Source: Nitratireductor sp. B36 (GTDB lineage: Bacteria > Pseudomonadota > Alphaproteobacteria > Rhizobiales > Rhizobiaceae). Taken from it: a stretch of DNA of 64,000 nucleotides. The position numbers and the translations under genes were made by a program. The stretch is taken from positions 632,578 through 696,577 of the forward strand of contig NZ_JACKZY010000001.1 of NCBI RefSeq assembly GCF_020833685.1, written 5' to 3'. Shown piece after piece: positions 48,614 to 58,263 of this stretch. Below the pieces are notes generated by a model, which ran no database searches, was not told where the DNA came from, and was given only the letters and a program-made list of their open reading frames with translations. Numbering within the stretch: the stretch's first letter is position 1; each line of letters begins with the position of its first letter.

Positions 48614-49363
48614 CTAGTCGACCCAGTCGAGAATGCGCGATGGACGCACTTCTGCCGGCCAACGCCAGATTTCAAGGGGGCTTGCGCCACCCGCGATGGA
48701 GAAGAAGATGATGTTCGCGCGTCCGACAAGGTTTTCGGCAGGCACAAAACCGACCGAGAACCTGCTGTCGGCGGAGTTGTCGCGGTTGTCGCCCATCATG
48801 AAGTAATGGCCTTCAGGCACGATGAACTCGCGCGTGTTGTCGCCGATCCCGTTCGCGGTCAAATCCAACGTTTCATAGGATACGCCATTGGGAAGCGTTT
48901 CCCGATAAACGTCGACTGGACGATCCATCTCGGTAATGTCCGGATCATTGATTTCACCAATCTTCTCGCGCTCCACGGCCTTGTCATTGATGTAGAGAAC
49001 ACCTTCGCGCATCTGGATCTTATCGCCCGGCAGACCTACCACTCGCTTGATGTAGTCAATGGACGGATTGGGCGGGAACTTGAAGACGACGACATCTCCG
49101 CGTTCCGGCTCCGAGCCCCAGATGCGACCGGAAAAGAGCGGCGGCGAGAACGGAAGGGAATGGCGCGAATATCCGTAGGCCCACTTGGTGACGAACAGGT
49201 AATCGCCCTCAAGCAGCGTCGGACGCATAGATCCTGACGGGATAGAGAATGGCTGAAAAAGGAAGGTGCGGATGACCAGCGCGAGGATCAGCGCCTGAAC
49301 GATCACATTGACGGTTTCACCCACGCCGCCCGATTTCTTCTTCGTCTTGTCAGCCACGCTCAT
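48614..49363 (-). CDS. lepB: Signal peptidase I
   Basis: 249 residues. An N-terminal membrane anchor (about 17-38) is followed by the catalytic Ser in SIPSGSMRPTL and the catalytic Lys in YIKRVVGLPGD. GHYFMMGDNRDNSADSR is the third family block. It removes signal peptides on the outer face of the inner membrane. Two start codons lie side by side (49366 and 49363); the second has better spacing from GAGG. It is 13 bp upstream of rnc. Confidence 0.95.
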   Translation of the reverse strand: MSVADKTKKKSGGVGETVNVIVQALILALVIRTFLFQPFSIPSGSMRPTLLEGDYLFVTKWAYGYSRHSLPFSPPLFSGRIWGSEPERGDVVVFKFPPNPSIDYIKRVVGLPGDKIQMREGVLYINDKAVEREKIGEINDPDITEMDRPVDVYRETLPNGVSYETLDLTANGIGDNTREFIVPEGHYFMMGDNRDNSADSRFSVGFVPAENLVGRANIIFFSIAGGASPLEIWRWPAEVRPSRILDWVD

Positions 49364-49454
49364 CATGTCCTCGGTTCGAGTGTTTCGGGACGGTCTTATC
49401 GCGCCAGAAAGGCGGCGGCAATGCGACAGCACAGCCCTTACGCAGTTTTCGGCA

Positions 49455-49862
49455 TCAGTTCCCGTTGTCGGGAACCGCTTCGATGATTACAAATGCCTGA
49501 GCCAGCGGGTAGTCGTCAGTGATGGTCAAATGAACCAGCGCTTTCATGCCCGAAGGCGTCATGCCTTCAAGCCGCGCTCTGGCTTTCCCGGACAATTCCA
49601 TTGTCGGCTTCCCGCCAGGGAGGTTCACCACCCCCATTTCGCGCCAGAAAACGCCACGCGCTATGCCGGTGCCAAGCGCCTTTGAGCATGCCTCCTTGGC
49701 TGCGAAACGCTTCGCATAGGAAGCTGCACGCTCACGGCGCCTGTCCGACTTGGCCCGTTCGACCTCCGTAAAAACACGCTGAGTAAAACGGTCTCCATAG
49801 CGGTCAAGTGTTTTGGCGATCCGCCGAATGTCGATCAGATCGCTTCCAATACCGATAATCAT
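49455..49862 (-). CDS. acpS: Holo-ACP synthase AcpS
   Basis: 135 residues. Metal and CoA binding residues appear in [15 protein letters not shown] and [15 protein letters not shown]. It transfers phosphopantetheine to Ser37 of AcpP, encoded at 1979. The ATG overlaps the DUF2062 gene stop. It is first in the run acpS-lepB-rnc-era-recO. Confidence 0.95.
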   Translation of the reverse strand: MIIGIGSDLIDIRRIAKTLDRYGDRFTQRVFTEVERAKSDRRRERAASYAKRFAAKEACSKALGTGIARGVFWREMGVVNLPGGKPTMELSGKARARLEGMTPSGMKALVHLTITDDYPLAQAFVIIEAVPDNGN

Positions 49863-50455
49863 GAACTCGTCGCTGTCCTCGCATCGAAGGCTTGCCGACC
49901 AGCCTTGCGGCGCGCCCGCTCGGCGAGGCGCTTACGGCGCTGCTCTCGGAAGGTGAATGTCGCCCAGCGTGTCACGAAATAGAACACCAAGGCGAAGGAA
50001 ATGCCCAGAGGCAACGCGCCAACGGACATTGGCTTGATCAGCGGTTCCCAGAGCTGTGAAAACTCGAGATGTCGCAGCATCTTGCCCAGATGTATTGGAG
50101 CCCCATGCGACAGCTCTCTGCCGTACAAGATGAGACGGCCCGTTTCCAGCGTCGCTCCCCAGATAAAAGGGAAAGTCAGAGGATTGCCCACCGCCGTTCC
50201 GATGGCTGATGCCACGAGATTTCCCCCGATGCACCAGGCGAGCCCTGCGGCGATGAAGAAGTGAAAGCCCATAAACGGAGTGAACGACGCGAACACACCG
50301 GCAGCAATGCCTGCGGCGATGGCATGCGGTGTTGCCGTCAATCGCAGAGCGCGTTTGACGAAATATTGCGCGGAACGCCAGAAAGAGCGACGCGGCCAAA
50401 CCATGGTCCGCGCCCTCTCCCAAAGATCCGCCGGTTTTCTACGTCGAAACAACAT
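49859..50455 (-). CDS. DUF2062 membrane protein
   Basis: 198 residues. The block [24 protein letters not shown] is typical of DUF2062, as is [24 protein letters not shown]. About three membrane segments. The start [12 protein letters not shown] at 50455 fits; the frame is open for 195 bp upstream. It precedes acpS with a four-base overlap. Biochemical role unknown. In relatives DUF2062 sits close to rsh; here a methyltransferase and a small protein separate them. Confidence 0.9.
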   Translation of the reverse strand: MLFRRRKPADLWERARTMVWPRRSFWRSAQYFVKRALRLTATPHAIAAGIAAGVFASFTPFMGFHFFIAAGLAWCIGGNLVASAIGTAVGNPLTFPFIWGATLETGRLILYGRELSHGAPIHLGKMLRHLEFSQLWEPLIKPMSVGALPLGISFALVFYFVTRWATFTFREQRRKRLAERARRKAGRQAFDARTATSS

Positions 50456-50604
50456 CGCGGCTACGCAGTACCCCCAACAGCAACAAAGCTCCTCCACCAC
50501 ACCAAATCCTAGAGCCCGTTCTATTAACGACGGGTTCCCTTGGAGGTGTCTTTGGTCGATATAGGCAAGCTCGGTCGGACGGGGCAAGGGAAACGGGTTA
50601 ATAA

Positions 50605-50637
50605 TCGTGTTTCCTGCCAAAACAGCAGGAAACACGA
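50605..50637 (-). terminator. Strong hairpin after the TIGR04325 gene
   Basis: TCGTGTTTCCTGC (50605-50617) pairs perfectly with GCAGGAAACACGA (50625-50637), 13 bp with a seven-base loop. It lies 43 bp downstream of the methyltransferase stop and upstream of the DUF2062 gene. The sequence after the stem on the minus strand is TTATTAACC, so termination would be weak or factor-assisted. Confidence 0.55.
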
Positions 50638-50679
50638 AAGAACTAGTCAAGCGAAACGGCGGAATTGGGGCGTGAAGGT

Positions 50680-51537
50680 TTACCCGGCTTTTGCCACCGC
50701 GCGTTCGGCCGGTTTGTGTAAGCTGCGTACCAGATCTTTACGCAGCAGCATGTACCCCCGGCTCTCGCTCCAGCCCAGCTCCGGGTGGCTCGCTACCCTG
50801 TGAGCCAGATATTGTATGCGCCAGCTATCGATGATGCGATAGCCAAGTGCATCCAGGCCCGCAAGAAACTGCTGCTTGTTGCGGATGTGGTAGGGCAAGA
50901 AGGTCGGGCCCCCACGCTGAAGCGTATAGATCGACGGGCCATCCCGCAGCGCCACCTTGTTGAGGAGAATCACCTGTGGCTGCACAGGCAACTTGCTCAC
51001 GAAATCCGCAAATGGGATATCGAGATACTGCAGCAACCCGGAACACAATAATATCTCGGCTTCCCTGATTTCGGAGAAGGCGTCGCAGAACGAAAGTTGA
51101 GGCCCGAGGCCTTCGGCGCGCGCCATATCCCGGCCGGCCCTCACCATCGAGGGCAGTTCATAGACCTGCCACTCAACGCTCGAAAGATCGATCAGATCGC
51201 GGAAAGCGCGATATTTTGTTCCAACATGCCCTCCGGCATCAAGCAGCCGAATGGGATGCCCTTCCCGCGCTCGCAGCTCGCGCTCAAGCCAGAAAAGGAC
51301 GGGATAATCCCAGTCAATGATCCGGCTCATCTTGTCCAGCGCCACGGGAACAACTTCTTCATGATCATAGTCGGTCAGCGCCCAGCGGGGCGCTGCCTCC
51401 ACCGCGCTTTTCCGATCCGGATAAGCGCCGGTCAGTTCGGCCCGGCGGGCGACCAGGTGAAGCTTTGACAGGGTCGAGTGAACCGGTTGGGCAAAGCGCT
51501 TGATCCTGCCGCTGTCGAAATGCAGTAGGGCTTTCAT
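50680..51537 (-). CDS. TIGR04325-family putative methyltransferase
   Basis: 285 residues. A Rossmann-like SAM-binding block IRLLDAGGHVGTKYRAF lies near residue 100, followed by EWQVYELPSMVRAGRDMA, and AEILLCSGLLQYLDIPFADF is characteristic of the TIGR04325 family. Family members are often found with surface-polysaccharide genes, but none lie here. The start MKALLHFDSG at 51537 has AGAGAGG. It is placed between rsh and the DUF2062 gene, in an otherwise housekeeping block. Confidence 0.8.
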   Translation of the reverse strand: MKALLHFDSGRIKRFAQPVHSTLSKLHLVARRAELTGAYPDRKSAVEAAPRWALTDYDHEEVVPVALDKMSRIIDWDYPVLFWLERELRAREGHPIRLLDAGGHVGTKYRAFRDLIDLSSVEWQVYELPSMVRAGRDMARAEGLGPQLSFCDAFSEIREAEILLCSGLLQYLDIPFADFVSKLPVQPQVILLNKVALRDGPSIYTLQRGGPTFLPYHIRNKQQFLAGLDALGYRIIDSWRIQYLAHRVASHPELGWSESRGYMLLRKDLVRSLHKPAERAVAKAG

Positions 51538-51644
51538 GTCAACCTCTCTTGAACATGAGTTTCGGGCACTCGCCACGCGGCCAGCGCCACGCTTGTGCAG
51601 GAAGCATCGGGCACCGGCGTGCCGGCGCGCATAGTCGAGCGTGT

Positions 51645-52058
51645 TCAGGAGAGAGTTGAGCGGGGTGGTTTACGGGGCTTTTCAGACAGGCTGGAGCACA
51701 GGGCAATCATGGATTCCGCAGCAAAACATGCGACAAACCGCGACTCCGGGAAAGGTTCGTATTTCAGGCTGGCCAGCGGCATGCAATGGACCATGCAGCA
51801 CTCCGCGCCCGCCACCTCGTTCAGCGCATCCTCGCCATCGCTGGTGTCGTGCTGGTGGCTATGTGCCCCGTCACGTTCATGGGCGTGATCCAATGTGTGA
51901 GAAAGTGCGTGTTCGGCAGAGAGCCCACCAGCAACGGCCGACGGTGCCCCATGCAGATGCACGCCGCCAAAAGGAAACAGTACCAGGGCAAGCAGAATGA
52001 GAGCGGTCAGTCCCCCTCTCAATTTCGGTAAAGACAATTGTTTCCGAACGCTGCGCAT
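51645..52058 (-). CDS. Small exported His/Cys-rich protein, possibly metal-binding
   Basis: 137 residues. One N-terminal hydrophobic segment (about 16-34) is followed by a histidine-rich stretch: HALSHTLDHAHERDGAHSHQ. It is followed by HD and then ECCMVHCMP, and two more cysteines near the end. Such a composition suggests binding of copper, zinc or nickel in the periplasm; it recalls DUF2946-like proteins but I cannot assign it. The start codon lacks a good ribosome-binding site, so a downstream TTG might be used. Confidence 0.6.
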   Translation of the reverse strand: MRSVRKQLSLPKLRGGLTALILLALVLFPFGGVHLHGAPSAVAGGLSAEHALSHTLDHAHERDGAHSHQHDTSDGEDALNEVAGAECCMVHCMPLASLKYEPFPESRFVACFAAESMIALCSSLSEKPRKPPRSTLS

Positions 52059-52188
52059 TCAGGATGTTTGCGCCGCGCCGCAAGCCGGTCAATTCACTCC
52101 GGATGGTTGCTGGCTACTCATTTCGGATGAAACAGCACTCCGATCAGACCAAGTCGCGAAGCAGATAGAACTTCCGTCTGAGGGTTTT

Positions 52189-54441
52189 CTAGCCATTCAC
52201 CCGATGGGCGTCGCTTACGCAACTGATCTCCTTCAGCTGTGAGACGAGACGTGTCAGGTGTTTCAAATCCCACACCTCCAGGTCGAACAGCATTTCGGTA
52301 AAGTCAGGAGCCGTTCGCTCCATGGCCAATGTATGAATGTTGGCGTCATTCGATGCGATCACCTGCGCAATCTCAGCCAGAGACCCCGGCTCGTTGATCG
52401 CTGTCACGGACATGCGGACCGGAAAACGCTCCTTCATGTGCTCGTCAATATCCCAGCGCACATCGATCCAACGTTCGGGCTGGTCATCGAACGCGGTCAA
52501 CGCAGGTGACTGTATGGGATAAATGGTGATGCCCGAACCGGGATGAAGAATGCCGACAATACGATCTCCCGGAACTGCACCTTCCGGGGCAAAACTGACC
52601 GGGAGATCTCCTGAAACGCCGCGAATAGGCAGGGCTCCGCCCGCTCCCTTTTCTACCGGGACTCCGCCGGCTTTGGTGCGCTTGGCTTTGCGTGAGGAGC
52701 GACCGGGGATCTGAAACAGCATGCCAGCCGCGTTGCGCAGATTGAACCAGCCCTCTTCGCGCTCCTTGGGAGCCTGAGTCACGCGTTCATCCTTGTAATC
52801 GGGGAACACGGCGCGCACCACATCCTGCGAGGAGAGTTCGCCGCGCCCGACCGCCGCCAGGACATCTTCCACATCCTGACGGCCGAGGCGATGAAGCACC
52901 GGTTTGAGGGCATCTCTGGAGAAGGCCTTCCCAGCGCGTTCAAAAGCGCGTTCCAGGATGCGCGCGCCAAGCCCGGAATACTGCTTGCGGATCGCGTTTC
53001 TGGTCGCCCGGCGGATGGCGGCACGCGCCTTGCCCGTCACCACGACCGATTCCCACGCCGCCGGCGGCACCTGCGCCTTGGACCGGATAATCTCCACCTC
53101 ATCGCCGTTCTTCAACTCGGTCATGAGCGGCATGATGCGGCCATTGACCTTTGCTCCGACGCAGGTGTCGCCTACTTCGGTGTGAACCGCATAGGCAAAG
53201 TCAATGGGCGTTGCGCCACGCGGAAGGGCTATGAGCCGCCCCTTGGGCGTGAAGCAGAACACCTGATCCTGAAACAGTTCGAGCTTGGTGTTCTCAAGAA
53301 AATCTTCGGGCGTGTCACCTTCGGAAAGTGCCTCAATGGTGCGCCTCAGCCACGCATACGCATTGGTATCACGCGAGATGCGGTGGTCCGCACCGTTCAC
53401 CTTGCCACCGAAGTCCTTGTAAATCGAATGAGCAGCCACACCGTATTCGGCAATGCGATGCATCTCATAGGTGCGAATCTGCAATTCGACGCGCTGGCGG
53501 GACGGCCCGACAATGGTGGTGTGGATCGAGCGATAATCGTTCTGTTTGGGTGTCGAAATGTAATCCTTGAAACGCCCTGGCACCATCGACCAGGTGGAGT
53601 GGATGACACCCAGCGCGCGATAGCAGTCCTCCACATCGTTCACGAGCACGCGGAAACCGAAAATATCGGATAGTTGCTCGAAGGAAAGCGCCTTGGTCTC
53701 CATCTTCCTGAAAACCGACCAGGGCTTCTTCTGGCGGCTTTTCACAGTCGATTCGATATGGTGCTCTGCGAAGAGGTGCGACAATGCTTCTTCGATCGCC
53801 TTGATGACACCGCGATTGCGCTCGAAAAACTCGGCAAGCCGCTCGGTCACCGCGCGGAAAGCCTCCGGGTTGATATGCCGGAAGGCCAGTTCCTCAAGTT
53901 CTTCGCGCATATCCTGCATGCCCATGCGCCCGGCAAGCGGCGCATAGATGTCCATTGTCTCCTCAGCGATACGCAGGCGCTTGTGCTCAGGCACATGATC
54001 GAGCGTGCGCATGTTGTGCAGGCGGTCAGCGAGCTTGACCAGAAGGACGCGGACATCTTCCGAGATGGCGAGCAGAAGTTTGCGCAGGTTTTCCGCCTGA
54101 TGCGCCTTCTTGGACACAAGGTCGAGGCGCTTCAGCTTGGTCAGCCCTTCGACCAACTTACCGATATCGGGACCGAACAACTCGTCGATCTCTGCGCGTG
54201 TGGCACTGGTGTCCTCAATGGTGTCGTGCAACAGGGCGACAGCGATGGTCGCCTCGTCCAGATGCATGTCGGTAAGGATGGCTGCCACCTCGAGGGGGTG
54301 GGAGAAATACGGGTCGCCGGAGGCGCGGCGCTGGTGGCCGTGCTTCTGCATCGCGTAGACATAGGCTTTGTTGAGCAGCGCCTCATTGACGTCCGGCTTG
54401 TAGCGCTGGACACGCTCGACAAGCTCGTATTGACGCATCAT
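52189..54441 (-). CDS. rsh: Bifunctional (p)ppGpp synthase/hydrolase Rsh
   Basis: 750 residues. The hydrolase HD domain shows ALLHDTIEDT and KLADRLHNMRT. The synthetase domain includes DIFGFRVLVNDVEDCY and KQNDYRSIHTTIVGP. TGS (about 395-455) and a C-terminal ACT domain follow. As the rhizobial RelA/SpoT homologue it both makes and degrades the stringent alarmone, so both activities appear intact. Two ATGs lie at 54441 and 54438. A terminator separates it from rpoZ. Confidence 0.96.
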   Translation of the reverse strand: MMRQYELVERVQRYKPDVNEALLNKAYVYAMQKHGHQRRASGDPYFSHPLEVAAILTDMHLDEATIAVALLHDTIEDTSATRAEIDELFGPDIGKLVEGLTKLKRLDLVSKKAHQAENLRKLLLAISEDVRVLLVKLADRLHNMRTLDHVPEHKRLRIAEETMDIYAPLAGRMGMQDMREELEELAFRHINPEAFRAVTERLAEFFERNRGVIKAIEEALSHLFAEHHIESTVKSRQKKPWSVFRKMETKALSFEQLSDIFGFRVLVNDVEDCYRALGVIHSTWSMVPGRFKDYISTPKQNDYRSIHTTIVGPSRQRVELQIRTYEMHRIAEYGVAAHSIYKDFGGKVNGADHRISRDTNAYAWLRRTIEALSEGDTPEDFLENTKLELFQDQVFCFTPKGRLIALPRGATPIDFAYAVHTEVGDTCVGAKVNGRIMPLMTELKNGDEVEIIRSKAQVPPAAWESVVVTGKARAAIRRATRNAIRKQYSGLGARILERAFERAGKAFSRDALKPVLHRLGRQDVEDVLAAVGRGELSSQDVVRAVFPDYKDERVTQAPKEREEGWFNLRNAAGMLFQIPGRSSRKAKRTKAGGVPVEKGAGGALPIRGVSGDLPVSFAPEGAVPGDRIVGILHPGSGITIYPIQSPALTAFDDQPERWIDVRWDIDEHMKERFPVRMSVTAINEPGSLAEIAQVIASNDANIHTLAMERTAPDFTEMLFDLEVWDLKHLTRLVSQLKEISCVSDAHRVNG

Positions 54442-54483
54442 GGGCGGCTTCCTCGTTTTTGTTGTTGTTATCTACGCAAAGCA

Positions 54484-54516
54484 AAACATGCGCCGCGAAA
54501 TTCACGGCGCATGTTT
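54484..54516 (-). terminator. Intrinsic terminator between rpoZ and rsh
   Basis: AAACATGCGCCG (54484-54495) pairs with CGGCGCATGTTT (54505-54516), 12 bp with a nine-base loop. On the minus strand it is followed by TGCTTTG after the T's closing the stem, so rpoZ transcripts probably end here. Confidence 0.75.
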
Positions 54517-54574
54517 AAGATAGGCAGGAATGTTTCGGCAAGGAAGAGAATGCCGCGCCGAACATCCGTATCGA

Positions 54575-54973
54575 TCAGAAATCGTCGCTTTTTTCCGGCG
54601 GAACGAGGCCTTCGATACCGGCAAGCAGATCTTCCTCGCTCATGCGGTCGAAGGAGATCTCTTCCTCCGGCTGATCGGCACCACCTTCGACAGAAGCTGC
54701 CGCCGGTTCACTGATCTCGGGAAGATCGGCCTCAGGTTCGTCCACCTCGACATGCTTCTGAAGGGAGTGGATCAGATCTTCTTTGAGATCGCCAGGCGAG
54801 AGGGTTTCTTCGGCGATCTCGCGCAGCGCAACAACAGGGTTCTTGTCATTGTCGCGGTCGACGGTGATCGCCTCGCCCTGCGAGATCTGACGGGCCCGAT
54901 GCCCAGCCAGAAGCACGAGTTCAAAGCGGTTATCGACTTTGTCGATACAATCTTCAACGGTCACACGGGCCAT
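54575..54973 (-). CDS. rpoZ: RNA polymerase omega subunit
   Basis: 132 residues. The omega core is in the first 75 ([20 protein letters not shown], then [15 protein letters not shown]). The C-terminal half is acidic and ends [15 protein letters not shown] plus [10 protein letters not shown], an extension usual in rhizobial omega subunits. It assists RNA polymerase assembly and contributes to ppGpp binding. Its position next to rsh is conserved. Confidence 0.95.
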   Translation of the reverse strand: MARVTVEDCIDKVDNRFELVLLAGHRARQISQGEAITVDRDNDKNPVVALREIAEETLSPGDLKEDLIHSLQKHVEVDEPEADLPEISEPAAASVEGGADQPEEEISFDRMSEEDLLAGIEGLVPPEKSDDF

Positions 54974-55135
54974 TCAGTGCCCCTTTCATGCGTAAATCTG
55001 CAAGGAAATCCAGCGCGTCAATAGCCTGCCGCACCCCAAAATTCAAGGCCAGCGCGCAACACTCACTTTCCGATCAACACGGAAATGCGGCGTGAGCGTG
55101 ACCGTGCAGCATCTCTCTCGCACGCTTGTATTTAT

Positions 55136-55155
55136 AACGAATTTATATATTCGTT
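55136..55155. repeat. Inverted repeat upstream of the NYN gene
   Basis: AACGAAT (55136-55142) and ATTCGTT (55149-55155) with an A+T-only spacer, 115 bp upstream of the NYN-protein start. The 296-bp gap from rpoZ is A+T-richer than average here. It could be an operator; no regulator is assigned. Confidence 0.4.
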
Positions 55156-55269
55156 GGAACAATCATATTCCAGCGCTATTTCCTCATAAGAGATGGCTTT
55201 CTCGGGCAGCTTCGCTCCCAAAGCCATTCATTTGAGCGCTGAACGTTTATTTGAAACAGGAAATTGTCG

Positions 55270-55860
55270 ATGTTTGATCCGCGGGAAAAAATTGCTCTCT
55301 TCATTGATGGCGCCAACCTCTACGCCACGTCGAGAGCTTTAGGATTTGACATCGACTATCGAAAGCTCCTGAGCAGTTTTCAGGAGCGCGGGTATCTTCT
55401 GCGGGCCTACTATTACACGGCTCTTGTGGAAGATCAGGAATATTCCTCCATTCGCCCGTTAATCGACTGGCTCGACTATAACGGTTACAAGGTCGTCACC
55501 AAGCCAGCCAAGGAATTCACCGACTCAGCCGGGCGCCGCAAGATCAAGGGCAATATGGACATAGAGCTCGCGATCGACGCGCTGGAGCTCAGCGACGTGG
55601 TCGACCACTATGTGATCTTCTCCGGCGATGGCGATTTCCGCACGCTGGTGGAGGCCCTGCAGCGCAAGGGCCGCAAAGTGAGCGTCGTATCGACAATCCA
55701 GTCCCAGCCACCCATGATCGCCGACGATCTGCGCCGGCAGGCGGACAATTTCATCGATCTCTCGTCATTGCGCGACGAAGTCGGCCGTGCGACAAGCGAA
55801 CGGCCTTCACGCAAGGTGGAACCCGAAGACGACGCAGACGAGACCTTCGACGATCTATGA
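55270..55860 (+). CDS. NYN-domain (LabA-like) putative ribonuclease
   Basis: 196 residues. The PIN-like NYN fold shows an Asp in ALFIDGANLY, another in KGNMDIELAIDALEL and the motif IFSGDGDFRTLVEAL. These acidic residues would hold the metal of a nuclease. The start is the ATG at 55270 with AGGA upstream. Its stop overlaps the start of the UDG gene (ATGA), so the two are cotranslated. Family members are linked to RNA turnover; the target is unknown. Confidence 0.9.
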   Translation: MFDPREKIALFIDGANLYATSRALGFDIDYRKLLSSFQERGYLLRAYYYTALVEDQEYSSIRPLIDWLDYNGYKVVTKPAKEFTDSAGRRKIKGNMDIELAIDALELSDVVDHYVIFSGDGDFRTLVEALQRKGRKVSVVSTIQSQPPMIADDLRRQADNFIDLSSLRDEVGRATSERPSRKVEPEDDADETFDDL

Positions 55861-56522
55861 CACCTGTTTCGGCGCGTGAAACCGAGCCGCCGCGCGACTG
55901 TCCGCTTTGCCCGCGCCTTCACCAGTTCATTGCCGACTGGCGCGCCCGCGAACCCGGGTGGCACAACGCGCCCGTTCCCATCTTCCTGCCCGAAGGGGGC
56001 GATGATGCCGTCACGTTTCTCATCGTCGGACTGGCGCCCGGGCTTCGCGGCGCCAACAAGACGGGTCGCCCTTTCACCGGCGACTACGCCGGCGACCTTC
56101 TTTACGGTACGCTGAAGACGTTCGGCTTCGCCAAGGGCAACTACGAAGCCCGGCCGGATGACAGCCTGTCGCTCGTTGATACGGCCATCATCAATGCCGT
56201 GCGCTGCGTTCCACCCGAGAACAAGCCGGTCGGGTCGGAAATCAACACCTGCCGCCAGCACTTCTTTGCGCCGACGCTGAAGCGCTTCAAGAATCTCAGA
56301 GCGGTGCTCACGCTTGGCGTGATCGCCCATCAGTCAACCGTGCGGGCGCTCGGCGGGCGCGTTGCCGCCCATCCCTTCACACATGGCGGGCATCAGGAGC
56401 TTGCCGGACTTTCGATTTTTTCGAGCTATCACTGCTCACGCTACAACACGAACACCGGCCGTCTGACCGAAGAGATGTTCGTCAGTGTTTTCCGTGATAT
56501 ACGCGCGTTTCTGGACAAATAG
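55857..56522 (+). CDS. Uracil-DNA glycosylase, family 5 (UDGb type)
   Basis: 221 residues. Motif A is GLAPGLRGANKTGRPFTGD and the C-terminal motif HCSRYNTNTGRLT matches UDGb apart from Cys replacing the usual Pro. Iron-sulfur cysteines are Cys15 and Cys18 near the start, and Cys in NAVRCVPPEN and NTCRQHF. It removes uracil and other deaminated bases from DNA. It overlaps the NYN gene by four bases and is convergent with smpB. Confidence 0.92.
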   Translation: MTPVSARETEPPRDCPLCPRLHQFIADWRAREPGWHNAPVPIFLPEGGDDAVTFLIVGLAPGLRGANKTGRPFTGDYAGDLLYGTLKTFGFAKGNYEARPDDSLSLVDTAIINAVRCVPPENKPVGSEINTCRQHFFAPTLKRFKNLRAVLTLGVIAHQSTVRALGGRVAAHPFTHGGHQELAGLSIFSSYHCSRYNTNTGRLTEEMFVSVFRDIRAFLDK

Positions 56523-56554
56523 AGTCCGATAGATGCGCGGCGCCCTGCGCCTCT

Positions 56555-57028
56555 TCAGCCGTGCTGCTTGAGGAGCCTTGCTTTTTCCCGGTTCCAGTCG
56601 CGTTTCTTGGCCGTCTCGCGTTTGTCGTGCAGCTTCTTGCCGCGCGCCACGGCGATCTGAAGTTTCGCCAGGCCACGCTGATTGAAATAGAGCCTAAGCG
56701 GCACGAGCGTCATGCCTTCGCGTTCGATCGACTGGGCCAGGCGCGACAGCTCGCGCTTCGACACAAGCAGCTTGCGCCTGCGGCGGGGCTCGTGGTTGAA
56801 GCGGTTTCCGGCGGAATACTCCTGAATATAGGAGTTGATCAGCCAGCACTCGCCATCCTCGATGGAAGCATAGGCCTCCTGAATGTTGGAGTGCCCGTCG
56901 CGCAGCGATTTCACTTCGGTTCCTGTCAGGACGATGCCGGCCTCCAGTGTGTCGAGCACCTCGTAGGAGAAGCGCGCCTTACGGTTTTCGGCAATCGTCT
57001 TGACGTTGGGATTCTTGTCTTTTGCCAT
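56555..57028 (-). CDS. smpB: SsrA-binding protein SmpB
   Basis: 157 residues. The family signature is [20 protein letters not shown] then [14 protein letters not shown], with the basic tail [20 protein letters not shown]. It binds tmRNA to rescue stalled ribosomes. The start [10 protein letters not shown] at 57028 is preferred over an ATG nine bases upstream. The tmRNA gene itself was not recognised in this window. It lies 120 bp downstream of dapA. Confidence 0.96.
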   Translation of the reverse strand: MAKDKNPNVKTIAENRKARFSYEVLDTLEAGIVLTGTEVKSLRDGHSNIQEAYASIEDGECWLINSYIQEYSAGNRFNHEPRRRRKLLVSKRELSRLAQSIEREGMTLVPLRLYFNQRGLAKLQIAVARGKKLHDKRETAKKRDWNREKARLLKQHG

Positions 57029-57148
57029 CAGTTCCAAATGCGTCGGAAGCGCCGCAACGCTTCCGCTTTCCCTTGGACGCCAGAAAGCCGCCCGTTCGTT
57101 TCACCGCATTTGTGCGTCGCCAGGTGCCTTGCCCGGCGGCAAAATGCG

Positions 57149-58030
57149 TTAGTTCAAAAGCCCTGCATGCTGCATGGCGGCGTCGATGCGCTCTGCCGTC
57201 GAGGCCTCGATCGGCACAAGCGGCGAGCGCACGGTGTTTTCGACCCGGCCAAGCCGAGACAATGCATATTTTGCACCGCAAAGCCCGGGCTCGATGAAAA
57301 TCGCCTTGTGGAGCGGCATCAGCCGATCCTGCAACTCAAGCGCCTTTTCCTTGTCATTGGCGAGCGTGGCCGCCTGGAACTCGGCACACAGGCGCGGTGC
57401 GACATTGGCTGTCACCGAGATGCAGCCCACCCCGCCATGCGCATTGAAGCCCAGGGCAGACGCGTCCTCGCCGGAAAGCTGGATGAAATCCTTGCCGCAG
57501 GTCATGCGCTGCTCGGAGACCCGATCCACCTTCGCCGTCGCATCCTTCACGCCGACAATGTTGGAGAAGTCCTTCGCCAGACGCCCCATTGTCTCCGGTG
57601 TCATGTCGATGACGGAACGCGGGGGGATATTGTAGATGATAATGGGCAAACTCGTGGCACGGGCGACAGCCGCAAAATGCTCATAAAGCCCTGCCTGCGT
57701 CGGCTTGTTGTAATAGGGTGTGACCACCAGTGCCGCGTCGGCCTTCACCTCTTCGGCAAACTTTGCCAGCGCGATTGCCTCACGGGTCGAATTGGAGCCT
57801 GCACCGGCGATGACCGGAACGCGCCCCTGAGCGGCCTCGACGCAAATCCGGACAACCTCGCGGTGTTCCTCATGCGTGAGTGTCGGGGATTCGCCGGTCG
57901 TTCCAACAGGCACCAGCCCGTTGCTGCCCTCTGCAATCTGCCATTCAACGAGTTCGCGAAACGCTTTTTTGTCCAGGCTGCCATCCTTGGCGAATGGCGT
58001 CACAAGCGCTGTGAGAGACCCCCTGAACAT
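57149..58030 (-). CDS. dapA: 4-hydroxy-tetrahydrodipicolinate synthase
   Basis: 293 residues. The Schiff-base lysine is Lys162 in GVKDAT, the relay residues Thr44 and Thr45 are in [10 protein letters not shown], and Tyr133 is in IIYNIPPRS. It condenses pyruvate and aspartate semialdehyde for lysine and diaminopimelate. The start [13 protein letters not shown] at 58030 has AGGAG; a frame reaching 58363 overlaps the divergent gene and is not used. Confidence 0.96.
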   Translation of the reverse strand: MFRGSLTALVTPFAKDGSLDKKAFRELVEWQIAEGSNGLVPVGTTGESPTLTHEEHREVVRICVEAAQGRVPVIAGAGSNSTREAIALAKFAEEVKADAALVVTPYYNKPTQAGLYEHFAAVARATSLPIIIYNIPPRSVIDMTPETMGRLAKDFSNIVGVKDATAKVDRVSEQRMTCGKDFIQLSGEDASALGFNAHGGVGCISVTANVAPRLCAEFQAATLANDKEKALELQDRLMPLHKAIFIEPGLCGAKYALSRLGRVENTVRSPLVPIEASTAERIDAAMQHAGLLN

Positions 58031-58263
58031 AATGTCGAACTCCTGAATGAAATTGATGGTGCGCTGCCAGCCAAAGCCGGTGCCGGATGCTTCTAACCGA
58101 AGATCAGGTGGCGCACCATAGTCTTGCCATCTCTTGCCCGCAAGAATCCTGCAAAGATGGTGTGTTACGCCAGCATCCGCGGGTTCTGCGCCATCTTGTA
58201 GAGACAAAGCAGGTCTCAACCAATTTTGAGGCCTGTCAGCTGCGATATTCAGGACGTTTGCGT

